From Deltaproteobacteria bacterium (lineage in GTDB: Bacteria; Myxococcota_A; UBA9042; DTJE01): DNA of 5,871 bases. The DNA is taken from the NCBI GenBank assembly GCA_016784945.1, contig JADHTP010000207.1:1-5871 (forward strand). Reading direction: 5' to 3'. Positions 1-4,788 of the stretch are shown here, one piece after another (position 1 is the first letter of the stretch; each line of letters opens with the position of its first letter). The notes below the pieces were generated by a model that was not told where the DNA came from, did not search any database, and saw nothing but the letters and a program-made list of their open reading frames with translations. The translations under genes were made by a program, and so were the position numbers.

Positions 1-409
1 CGAATGCATCCTCTCCGGCTCTCCGGGGACTTCCTCACCGAGTACAGCGCCGCAGATCATGCACTGTTCGGGAACCACGTCCACCACTTCGTCCACCTCA
101 TTCTGGTGGAACCGGCTTACGCGCACGACCCTTGTGACCTGGCTGGCCACCGGCCTTGTTGCCGCTTGGAGACTTGGGCGGTTTCCTCTTGACCTTACGT
201 TTCTTCCACGGCGGGTCCGAGGACGGGGGACGCGAGGAATTCGTCGAGTTCTGTGCAAGGCGGGCCTTCCGTTCCGCCACTTCCAGTCGCAATGCGTGAA
301 CCTCAGCCCACAGCATCGCAATGATCTCGTTCGCCTCTTCGAGGGTCTTGGCTACTGGGGGTGGCGGGATGCCATCAGTCACGCAAGTGAGCGTCGCACA
401 GCTGATCAC
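1..409 (-). pseudogene. IS66 transposase (tnpC-type), N-terminal part, frameshifted
   Basis: This is the N-terminal region of an IS66 DDE transposase, which catalyses cut-and-paste movement of its element. From a GTG at 409 it shows a short Leu/Glu-rich helical segment, then the typical NSTNSSRPPSSDPPWKKRK stretch and the GGQPGHKG motif that leads into the zinc-finger domain. The frame stops at TGA 100-98 directly after PVPPE. Skipping one base (position 100) restores 33 codons of clear IS66 sequence from 99 to 1, starting EVDEVVDVVPEQ and including the zinc-finger Cys pair CMICG. A single-base indel is therefore the simplest explanation. The catalytic domain would lie beyond the left edge. 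GTG is the first in-frame start after the terminal repeat; a GTG a few codons further in is also possible. Confidence 0.88.
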
Positions 410-447
410 GACGTCAAGTTTTCTGCAAATCGCTCGGGTCGAAGGGA

Positions 448-461
448 GGGTGAACGGTTAC
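448..461 (-). repeat. IS66 terminal inverted repeat
   Basis: The minus strand reads GTAACCGTTCACCC from 461 to 448. The identical 14 bases lie on the plus strand at 4735-4748, just past the 3' end of the second IS66 transposase remnant. Having one copy 5' of a transposase and the other 3' of a transposase, in opposite orientation, identifies them as the two ends of related elements. The 8 bases outside each copy (gggaactt here, tctgcact there) do not match, so they are not one element's target duplication. Confidence 0.8.
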
Positions 462-486
462 GGGAACTTTAGTCTAATTGTCGTTG

Positions 487-741
487 ATGGCGCATTATTA
501 CTTGCTTTCCGGTCTTTGGGTGAACATCCTGTTCGGCATGGAAGTATTACTCGTCGCTATTGTAATCCAGGCCGTGAACACTGTCGTTTTCATCCGATCG
601 CGTGGTGCACTCCTGGGTAGCAACATCGCCCTTCGCCAGCAACTGGCCGTCTACCAGAGAAGAAAGCACCGTCCAGCCCTGAAGAACCGAGACCGGCTGT
701 TCTGGATCGGGCTGTCCCGGATCTGGCCCCAGCAGCGATAG
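487..741 (+). pseudogene. Integrase-type (rve) transposase, N-terminal fragment
   Basis: About 84 residues can be read from ATG 487 to TAG 741; in-frame TTG codons lie just upstream, and no strong ribosome binding site is seen for any of them. After a hydrophobic N-terminal segment comes IRSRGALLGSNIALRQQLAVY, then QRRKHRPALKNRDRLFWIGLSRIWP. This is the characteristic start of integrase-core transposases with the N..LR.QLAV..R and DRLFW..LSR.W pattern, seen in IS3/IS481-like environmental elements. Such proteins normally run to about 300 residues or more, with a DDE catalytic domain. Here the reading breaks just after the LSRIWP block, at a small perfect hairpin, so the catalytic part is gone. 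The IS66 end at 461 lies only 25 bases upstream and may have separated the stub from its own promoter. Family assignment is by pattern recognition only. Confidence 0.7.
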
Positions 742-753
742 CACCGCTATCGC
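735..753. repeat. Perfect 8-bp hairpin at the end of the integrase fragment
   Basis: GCGATAGC and GCTATCGC are separated by ACC, giving a perfect 8-base stem with a 3-base loop that spans the stop codon of the integrase stub. On the minus strand it lies about 85 bases beyond the tRNA-Pro 3' end. There is no T-run on either side, so it does not look like an ordinary intrinsic terminator. It could be a truncation joint or a processing hairpin. Confidence 0.45.
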
Positions 754-838
754 GAGCAGCGCAGGGTGCAAGACCGGTGGAACAAGCCGGCGAGGCACCG
801 GCGCCCGGCAAGGAAACCCGCCCACAAGGACCCAGGAG

Positions 839-912
839 TCGGGGAGGCCGGATTTGAACCGACGACATCCTGCTCCCAAAGCAGGCGCGCTACCAGGCTG
901 CGCTACTCCCCG
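839..912 (-). tRNA. tRNA-Pro (anticodon UGG)
   Basis: The minus strand folds as a complete 74-base tRNA. The acceptor stem is CGGGGAG with CTCCCCG plus discriminator A, the D stem is GCGC with GCGC around an AGCCTGGTA loop, and the anticodon stem is CCTGC with GCAGG around TTTGGGA, giving anticodon TGG (UGG). The variable loop is 5 bases and the T stem is GTCGG with CCGGC around TTCAAAT. It would decode proline CCA and, by wobble, other CCN codons. The 3' CCA is not encoded (CTC follows the discriminator), so it must be added by nucleotidyltransferase. The gene appears intact and is transcribed in the same direction as the SDR gene 93 bases upstream, but from its own promoter. Confidence 0.97.
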
Positions 913-928
913 GACGCAAAGCGGGCGG

Positions 929-957
929 ATTCTAGCGCGAGGGGGCAATGGTAGCAA
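929..957 (-). promoter_or_regulatory. Sigma70-type promoter of the tRNA-Pro gene
   Basis: On the minus strand, TTGCTA at 957-952 (4 of 6 matches to TTGACA) is followed by exactly 17 bases and then TAGAAT at 934-929 (5 of 6 matches to TATAAT). Transcription would start near 922, about ten bases before the mature tRNA 5' end at 912, leaving a short leader for RNase P. A GC-rich stretch follows the -10 box, as expected for a stable-RNA discriminator, though this was not tested. Confidence 0.7.
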
Positions 958-974
958 ACGGGGGAGGGTTCGGC

Positions 975-1003
975 GGGCCGGTCAGGAGACCGGCCCCTAC
1001 AAT
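975..1003 (-). repeat. REP-like hairpin with TTGTAGGG flank
   Basis: GGGCCGGT (975-982) and ACCGGCCC (989-996) form a perfect 8-bp stem around a 6-base loop. On the minus strand the hairpin is preceded by TTGTAGGG (1002-995). The same TTGTAGGG lead-in occurs in the double hairpin at 3228-3292, so both appear to belong to one dispersed repeat family. It lies just after the SDR stop codon and before the tRNA promoter. It could stabilise the mRNA 3' end or slow transcription, but it has no T-run. Confidence 0.65.
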
Positions 1004-1005
1004 CG

Positions 1006-1965
1006 TCAACGGCGGTTCCAGGGGGCGGAGTACCGAAGGAGCAGGCGGCGAACCAGGGGCCGAAAGGGAGTTGCGGCGACTCGGATGCGGGCAAGGCTGT
1101 TCACCAGGTCCCGGCGATACTCGTCGAAAGTGCCCCGCTGGAACCGAAGCAGTTCCTGGGCCTCGTCGGTGTCCATCCAATCGGTGTAGAAGGGCCGGAC
1201 CCCGAAGGCCTCCGGCGGAAAGGGCCTGAGCCCCAGGGCCGCGGTGATGGCCCCGAAGAGGTCCCGGTGGGTCACCTGGCAGTCCCGACCCCCGCCGATG
1301 AGCAGTGTCCGGCCCACCGCATTCCCGCAATCCACGGCATTGGCCTGGGCCAGGGCCACGTCCGCGGGATGGATGGTTTCGATCCGGTTGTCCGGGGACA
1401 CGTCGAACAGGGTGCGAAAGGCCTCGGGTGACGCGTCCCGGGCCTGTGGATCCAGGGCCACCCCGATGCGCAGGATCACCCAGGGCAGGGCCGATGCCAA
1501 AACCAGCGCCTCGCACTCGGCCTTGTGACGGGTGTAATGGTCGGTGGGGTGGACCGGGTGGTCGGCTTTCAGGGGCGGCACCCGGTCACTCGAGGGGCCG
1601 TAGATGGAAACGGACGACGAATACACGAGCACCGGGCAGGTTGCGGCAGCCTCCATGGCGCGGATCAGGGAAACGGTCCCGCCTACGTTGACATTGTGGG
1701 CGATTTCGGGATGGTGCTCCGTGGCGGGCCACAGCACCGCCGCGTCGTGGATGACGGCGTCCACGCCGTCCACGGCCATTTTCACAAGCCCGTCGTCGCG
1801 GACATCACCCCACAGGACCTCCGCCCCCTGTCCGATCCGCCGTGCGACACTCCGGCTCTTCCTGGACGGCAGGTCCAAACACCGGACGAGGTGGCCCTGT
1901 CGTCGCAGTTCCGCCACCGTGGGCCTGCCCAGGGTTCCGAAGGCGCCGGTCACCAGGACCCTCAC
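1006..1965 (-). CDS. NAD-dependent epimerase/dehydratase family protein (extended SDR)
   Basis: A 319-residue soluble extended short-chain dehydrogenase/reductase. The Rossmann dinucleotide-binding motif TGAFGTLG (TGxxGxxG) is at residues 6-13, after the first beta strand VRVLV. Asp54 in GDVRD is the expected adenine-contacting acidic residue, and VLVYSSSVSIYG (112-123) supplies the catalytic Ser region. The active-site pair is Tyr144-x3-Lys148 in HYTRHKAE. The length fits the family. It should carry out an NAD(P)-dependent oxidoreduction, epimerisation or dehydration on a sugar-nucleotide, steroid-like or other hydroxyl/keto substrate, but the C-terminal substrate domain gives no specificity I can name. 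The GTG start at 1965 overlaps the flavoenzyme TGA as GTGA, with a GGAAGGGGAGG purine tract just upstream, so translation is probably coupled. Open frame continues upstream in this phase, but only from this GTG does the sequence look like protein. Confidence 0.9.
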   Translation of the reverse strand: MRVLVTGAFGTLGRPTVAELRRQGHLVRCLDLPSRKSRSVARRIGQGAEVLWGDVRDDGLVKMAVDGVDAVIHDAAVLWPATEHHPEIAHNVNVGGTVSLIRAMEAAATCPVLVYSSSVSIYGPSSDRVPPLKADHPVHPTDHYTRHKAECEALVLASALPWVILRIGVALDPQARDASPEAFRTLFDVSPDNRIETIHPADVALAQANAVDCGNAVGRTLLIGGGRDCQVTHRDLFGAITAALGLRPFPPEAFGVRPFYTDWMDTDEAQELLRFQRGTFDEYRRDLVNSLARIRVAATPFRPLVRRLLLRYSAPWNRR

Positions 1966-3182
1966 GCACCCTCCCCTTCCAGCGGCAGGACGCAGCGGAC
2001 GCCGCCCGGCCTGTCCATTTCGGCGATGCACCGGTTGCAGTGGTCGCAGGCCGAGCGCCGGACCTCGCCCGCCTTCAACCGGTTCACGAAGTTCGGGTCG
2101 TGGATGAGTGCCCGGGCCAGGCACACGAAGTCGAAGCCATCCTCCAGGGCGGACTCCATGTTGTCCAGGGACACGATCCCGCCCAGAAGGACCAGGGGCA
2201 TGGATACCGCCTCCCGCACGCGACGCGCCAGGTCCAGGAAGAACATTTCTTTGAAAGGGTAGGACCGGACCACTGCGGGCCCGAACAGGCGCAGAGCCAC
2301 CCGGTGCAGTCGGCTTTCCTCGACCTCGATCATGTCCTTGAGAGGGTTGTCGCCCCGCAATAGGAAGAAAGGGGTCCGGCTGACGAAGCCTCCGCTGAGG
2401 ACCAGGGCCGTCACGCCCGCCGATTGCAGGCGCCGGGCCACCTCCACGGCCTCGTCGATGCCCAGGCCGCCCGCAAATCCGTCCGCCAGATTGGTCTTGG
2501 CCAGCACTGGAAAGTCGGCCCCCACGGCCTCCCGCACGCGGGCCAGGGCCTCCTGGGCAAAGCGAAGACGGTTTTCCAGGGACCCGCCATACCGGTCCGT
2601 GCGGCGGTTGGCGGCGGGGGAAAGGAACTGGCTGAGGAGATACCCGTGTCCCAGGTGCAGCTCCACGGCGTCGAATCCCGATTCCCGGGCCATGGCGGCC
2701 GCGTCTCCGAAATCCCCGGCGGTCCGCGCCACGTCGTCCCGCGTCATGGCCCGGCCTACAGGCAGGCCGGACAGCAGGCCGTACCGGTTGATGCCGAAGG
2801 ACGGCCCCCGGGGAAAACCTGGCGGCACGTCGCGGTTCCGGCTGAAGGAACCGCAGTGTCCCAGCTGCAGTGATGCAGATCCCCCCGCGGCGTGGACCCC
2901 GTCGGTCACTTCGCGCAGCCGGGGCACGATGCCCGGCCGGATGAACATCTGCCGCTCGAAGGTCCGGCCCCCGGCCGACACGGCGCAATAGGCCACGGTG
3001 GTCAAGCCAACGCCGCCGGCGGCCAGGTCGCGGTGGTGCCTGACCAGGTCGGGCGAGGGGCCATTGTCCACGCACATGCCCTCGTAGGCCCCCGACCGGA
3101 TCACGCGGTTTCGCAGTTCCAGGGAACCCAGCCTCGCGGGCCGAAACACGGGGCTGACGTCATGGCCCGAATGTTCCTTCAT
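1962..3182 (-). CDS. NADH:flavin oxidoreductase, Old Yellow Enzyme family (single domain)
   Basis: From ATG 3182 this is a 406-residue FMN-dependent TIM-barrel ene-reductase-like enzyme. PVFRPARLGSLELRNRVIRS at 11-30 is the family N-terminal signature. The active-site block HLGHGYLLSQFLSP followed by NRRTDRYGGSLENR (residues 176-205) has the substrate-binding pair His176/His179 and Tyr181. LVLLGGI (340-346) and a following FVCLAR are the phosphate-binding end of the barrel. A C-terminal Cys cluster, C379-x2-C382-x2-C385-x11-C397, resembles the 4Fe-4S site of 2,4-dienoyl-CoA reductase, but the FAD/NAD domain of that enzyme is absent. The likely role is reduction of an activated C=C bond of an enoyl or dienoyl compound, with the substrate unknown. 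An in-frame ATG at 3209 would add nine residues. Neither start has a clear ribosome binding site, and homology starts near residue 10. Confidence 0.92.
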   Translation of the reverse strand: MKEHSGHDVSPVFRPARLGSLELRNRVIRSGAYEGMCVDNGPSPDLVRHHRDLAAGGVGLTTVAYCAVSAGGRTFERQMFIRPGIVPRLREVTDGVHAAGGSASLQLGHCGSFSRNRDVPPGFPRGPSFGINRYGLLSGLPVGRAMTRDDVARTAGDFGDAAAMARESGFDAVELHLGHGYLLSQFLSPAANRRTDRYGGSLENRLRFAQEALARVREAVGADFPVLAKTNLADGFAGGLGIDEAVEVARRLQSAGVTALVLSGGFVSRTPFFLLRGDNPLKDMIEVEESRLHRVALRLFGPAVVRSYPFKEMFFLDLARRVREAVSMPLVLLGGIVSLDNMESALEDGFDFVCLARALIHDPNFVNRLKAGEVRRSACDHCNRCIAEMDRPGGVRCVLPLEGEGA

Positions 3183-3227
3183 GGGGTGATGATAGCCTGG
3201 ATAGCGCATGGAAGGTGGGCGGCGCCC

Positions 3228-3292
3228 CCCTTGTAGGGCTGGCCTACCCAGGCCAGCCACCGGCGCGCGTGGGTACGCGCGCCCTACAAGGG
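3228..3292. repeat. Inverted pair of REP-like hairpins forming a three-way structure
   Basis: The outer arms CCCTTGTAGGGC (3228-3239) and GCCCTACAAGGG (3281-3292) are perfect 12-base complements. Inside are two perfect 9-bp hairpins: GGCTGGCCT/AGGCCAGCC (3237-3258, loop ACCC) and GGCGCGCGT/ACGCGCGCC (3262-3283, loop GGGT). Read from each end, the two halves share TTGTAGGGC, TACCCA and GCC, while the five stem bases between differ in a compensated way. The TACCCA and TGGGTA tips are complementary. The element fills the gap between the MaoC and flavoenzyme genes and shares its TTGTAGGG lead-in with the hairpin at 975-1003. Confidence 0.8.
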
Positions 3293-3294
3293 AT

Positions 3295-3324
3295 CGTCCA
3301 CGTCTACGACCACGTGCACGAGAA
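3295..3324. repeat. Short period-6 tandem repeat (five degenerate units)
   Basis: Five consecutive six-base units read cgtcca, cgtcta, cgacca, cgtgca and cgagaa. Every unit starts with CG and ends with A, with variable bases between. The array abuts the REP-like double hairpin on one side and the end of the MaoC gene on the other. Similar CG-led hexamer tracts occur between genes in GC-rich environmental bacteria. No coding role is supported. Confidence 0.5.
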
Positions 3325-3334
3325 CGGCCCCCGG

Positions 3335-3826
3335 CTACTTCTGGGTCAGGGGGTTGGTGGGGTCGCCCTCCAGGAGCATCTCGCGCAGGATTTCGCGGTC
3401 CACGGAGCCGGGCAGCTGACCGGTCAGGTCCGCCTCCAGGACCAGGTCTCCGTGCTGGTTGGTGAACTTGGCCGTGGCCTCGGCCAGCCCGATGTCGTCC
3501 ACCTCCGTGACGATCATGCGGCAGGTCACGGTGTCCCCGGCATACACCGGGCCCTTGAAACGGAAGCTCATGCCCGTTGCAAGCCAGGCCATCTGCCCGC
3601 CGATTTCGCAGATCATGCTCCCGGTGAGCAGGCCATGGCTGATGAGGTCTTCGAAGCCCTTTCCCTTGGCAAACCGCGGTTCGAAATGGACCGGATTGTA
3701 GTCCCTGGTCATCCTCCCGAATTCCAGGGTGTCTTCCCTCGTGAAGTTGCGGGTCACGATGAAGGTGTCGCCTAGTTTCAGGCCCTTGATGGCCTTGCGC
3801 CTGGTATTGGGTATCTTTTTCTCCAT
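3335..3826 (-). CDS. MaoC family dehydratase ((R)-specific enoyl-CoA hydratase-like)
   Basis: A 163-residue single hot-dog-fold protein of the usual length for PhaJ/MaoC-type hydratases. The hydratase-2 signature is RDYNPVHFEPRFA, with the catalytic Asp42 and His47 in the D-x-N-P-x-H spacing of (R)-hydratases, and the following LISHGLLTGSM (61-71) holds the conserved HG. FRFKGPVYAGDTV (88-100) is the next conserved strand. It would hydrate trans-2-enoyl-thioesters to (R)-3-hydroxyacyl-thioesters, or the reverse, in the cytoplasm, probably as a dimer. The N-terminal MEKKIPNTRRKAIKGLKLGD is Lys-rich and is not a signal peptide. ATG 3826 has a strong AGGGAGA ribosome binding site three bases upstream. 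It follows the KOW gene by 59 bases and precedes the flavoenzyme gene by about 150 bases of repeats, all on the same strand. The physiological substrate is unknown. Confidence 0.93.
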   Translation of the reverse strand: MEKKIPNTRRKAIKGLKLGDTFIVTRNFTREDTLEFGRMTRDYNPVHFEPRFAKGKGFEDLISHGLLTGSMICEIGGQMAWLATGMSFRFKGPVYAGDTVTCRMIVTEVDDIGLAEATAKFTNQHGDLVLEADLTGQLPGSVDREILREMLLEGDPTNPLTQK

Positions 3827-3828
3827 GA

Positions 3829-3835
3829 TCTCCCT
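3829..3835 (-). promoter_or_regulatory. Ribosome binding site of the MaoC-type gene
   Basis: AGGGAGA on the minus strand ends three bases before ATG 3826 and fixes that start. A small hairpin lies directly upstream of it. Confidence 0.75.
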
Positions 3836-3849
3836 GCCCCGTCAGGGGC
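3836..3849. repeat. Small hairpin abutting the MaoC ribosome binding site
   Basis: GCCCC (3836-3840) and GGGGC (3845-3849) form a 5-bp GC stem with a 4-base loop immediately 5' of AGGGAGA in the mRNA. It might tune access to the ribosome binding site. It is short and could be chance in GC-rich DNA. Confidence 0.3.
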
Positions 3850-3866
3850 CAGTCAATGGGCTCTAT

Positions 3867-3875
3867 TCTATACCA
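3867..3875 (-). promoter_or_regulatory. Possible extended -10 promoter for the MaoC-flavoenzyme-SDR genes
   Basis: The minus strand reads TGGTATAGAAT between the KOW stop and the MaoC start. TG-N-TATAGA matches an extended -10 layout, and the overlapping TAGAAT is a 5 of 6 match to TATAAT, but no acceptable -35 box is seen 16-18 bases upstream. Transcription would begin near 3859. This is the only AT-rich box in the 59-base gap. The genes may instead be read through from the KOW gene. Confidence 0.3.
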
Positions 3876-3885
3876 GAACGCGTGT

Positions 3886-4401
3886 TCAGCCGTTCTCGGG
3901 GGCTTCCCAGGTCTTTCCAAGGGTGCCGTGCTTGACGGAAGTGCGTTTCTTCTGCCCCCGGGGCCCGTGGAGGTTCAGGAAGTAGGTCACGTCCAGTCCC
4001 TTCATGGTCCGGCGGGCCTGGCTGGAGGCCACGGTCCCCGTATAGCCCTGGTATTTGCCCGAGGTCATGCGCACCAGCGTCCCCTTGGCGAGAATGGCGT
4101 CGGGATCAACAACTTTCGTGCGTCCCTTGCGACGCCGGACCACCGTCCCAACGAGGGGCGGAGGAGGCGCATCGTGGGTCAGAAACGGCCTGGCGAGTTC
4201 CTGCAGTTCGGCCTTTTCCAGGAGTTCCCGCGTGGATTTGTCGCCTACCTGGAACTTCAGCACGGACAGCAGGTTGCCAACCAGCTTGGATCGCCTCCGC
4301 TTCTCGGTGGCTATTTTCTGCGATTCCTTATTGATATCATGATATTCCTTAAGGGCATCCCGGAGTTCGAGAGCATAGAACTCCTCTTTTGTCTTGTCCA
4401 T
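3886..4401 (-). CDS. Small KOW-domain protein of unknown function
   Basis: A 171-residue, highly basic protein. Residues 1-75 are charged and probably helical (for example LRDALKEYHDINKESQKIATEKRRR). Residues 76-100 are a Pro- and Arg/Lys-rich linker. Residues 105-130 form a KOW motif: KGTLVRMTSGKYQGYTGTV has the basic residue, the invariant Gly and the G-V turn seen in NusG, ribosomal L24/L26e and Spt5. The C-terminal tail after it is again basic (GPRGQKKRTSVKHG). KOW motifs bind RNA or ribosomal/transcription proteins, so a nucleic-acid-associated role is likely, but there is no NGN domain and it is not NusG. ATG 4401 is chosen over an in-frame upstream ATG at 4476 because GGAGG lies eight bases before it and recognisable sequence starts there. 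It is upstream of the metabolic genes on the same strand, with no obvious functional link. Confidence 0.85.
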   Translation of the reverse strand: MDKTKEEFYALELRDALKEYHDINKESQKIATEKRRRSKLVGNLLSVLKFQVGDKSTRELLEKAELQELARPFLTHDAPPPPLVGTVVRRRKGRTKVVDPDAILAKGTLVRMTSGKYQGYTGTVASSQARRTMKGLDVTYFLNLHGPRGQKKRTSVKHGTLGKTWEAPENG

Positions 4402-4409
4402 AGCTTTTT

Positions 4410-4414
4410 CCTCC
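4410..4414 (-). promoter_or_regulatory. Ribosome binding site deciding the KOW gene start
   Basis: GGAGG, within TTGGAGGA on the minus strand, lies eight bases before ATG 4401. The longer in-frame start at 4476 has no comparable site. Confidence 0.75.
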
Positions 4415-4734
4415 AACAGTTCGCGACCAGATCGAGAGCAAGCCGCCCTGACACGGACCGGTGAAATCCGGTGCATGCCAGCTCAGAATCCTTAGGATAT
4501 ACCAACCGCCCACTTCATACAATCCACATCCTGTGCAACCGGTCGCCGGGGTTTCAGTGATTGACCATTGGTATTATGCTGTTCCAAAGAACCTGCACGT
4601 CTGGTCGTCGGACGGCCTCCTGAACTGACACCGCCTGGGGTCCGTCTGGACGCCCACTCCGGGGACATGGAACGTCCGGGGGCAGGCATGGGCACCCCGC
4701 GTGGAGGTTTCGGGCCAGGGTTACTATCTGCACT
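4415..4734. other. Intergenic stretch without a recognisable gene
   Basis: About 320 bases lie between the KOW ribosome binding site and the IS66 end. No reading frame here resembles a protein. On the minus strand a weak promoter-like pair, TTGTAT (4526-4521) and TATCCT (4503-4498) with a 17-base spacer, points toward the KOW gene, but it matches consensus poorly. GGTTAC (4719-4724) and GTAACC (4735-4740) form a 6-bp inverted repeat overlapping the IS66 end. The rest shows nothing I can name. Confidence 0.5.
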
Positions 4735-4748
4735 GTAACCGTTCACCC
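4735..4748 (+). repeat. IS66 terminal inverted repeat (transposase 3' side)
   Basis: GTAACCGTTCACCC on the plus strand points into the IS66 remnant. It lies 40 bases beyond the transposase stop at 4789 and is identical to the end at 461-448. Confidence 0.8.
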
Positions 4749-4788
4749 CTACCAGTCGGGTTGAGTTTCTAAGGATGACGTGGCGATG

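Larger units (their letters stand above)
1..461 (-). mobile_element. IS66-family element remnant (ISBst12-like), 5' end, runs off left edge
   Basis: This is the transposase-proximal end of an IS66-family insertion sequence read on the minus strand. It begins with the terminal repeat at 461-448, followed after about 40 bases by the transposase start, and continues past the left edge. There is no room for tnpA or tnpB between the end and the transposase, which matches the ISBst12 subgroup that carries only the transposase gene. The same 14-base end occurs in inverted orientation at 4735-4748, next to a second IS66 remnant. The transposase is frameshifted, so the element is very probably inactive. 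Confidence 0.85.

Noticed and set aside
547..957. Minus-strand frame containing GVAQPGSAPALGAGC
   Set aside because: This is the well-known false translation of a tRNA gene (tRNA-Pro at 839-912).
1006..3075. Long open frame reaching 689 codons upstream of the SDR
   Set aside because: Only the part after GTG 1965 looks like protein. The rest is the shadow of the flavoenzyme in another phase (Arg/Pro/Gly-rich, no family pattern).
3183..3920. Upstream extension of the flavoenzyme frame to 652 codons
   Set aside because: It runs through the MaoC gene in another phase and through the REP-like repeats; enzyme homology starts near 3182.
4334..4345. Perfect palindrome ATATCATGATAT as an operator
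   Set aside because: It lies inside the KOW coding region (EYHDI) and has no promoter nearby.
462..4734. Target-site duplication across the two IS66 ends
   Set aside because: The flanking 8-mers gggaactt and tctgcact do not match.
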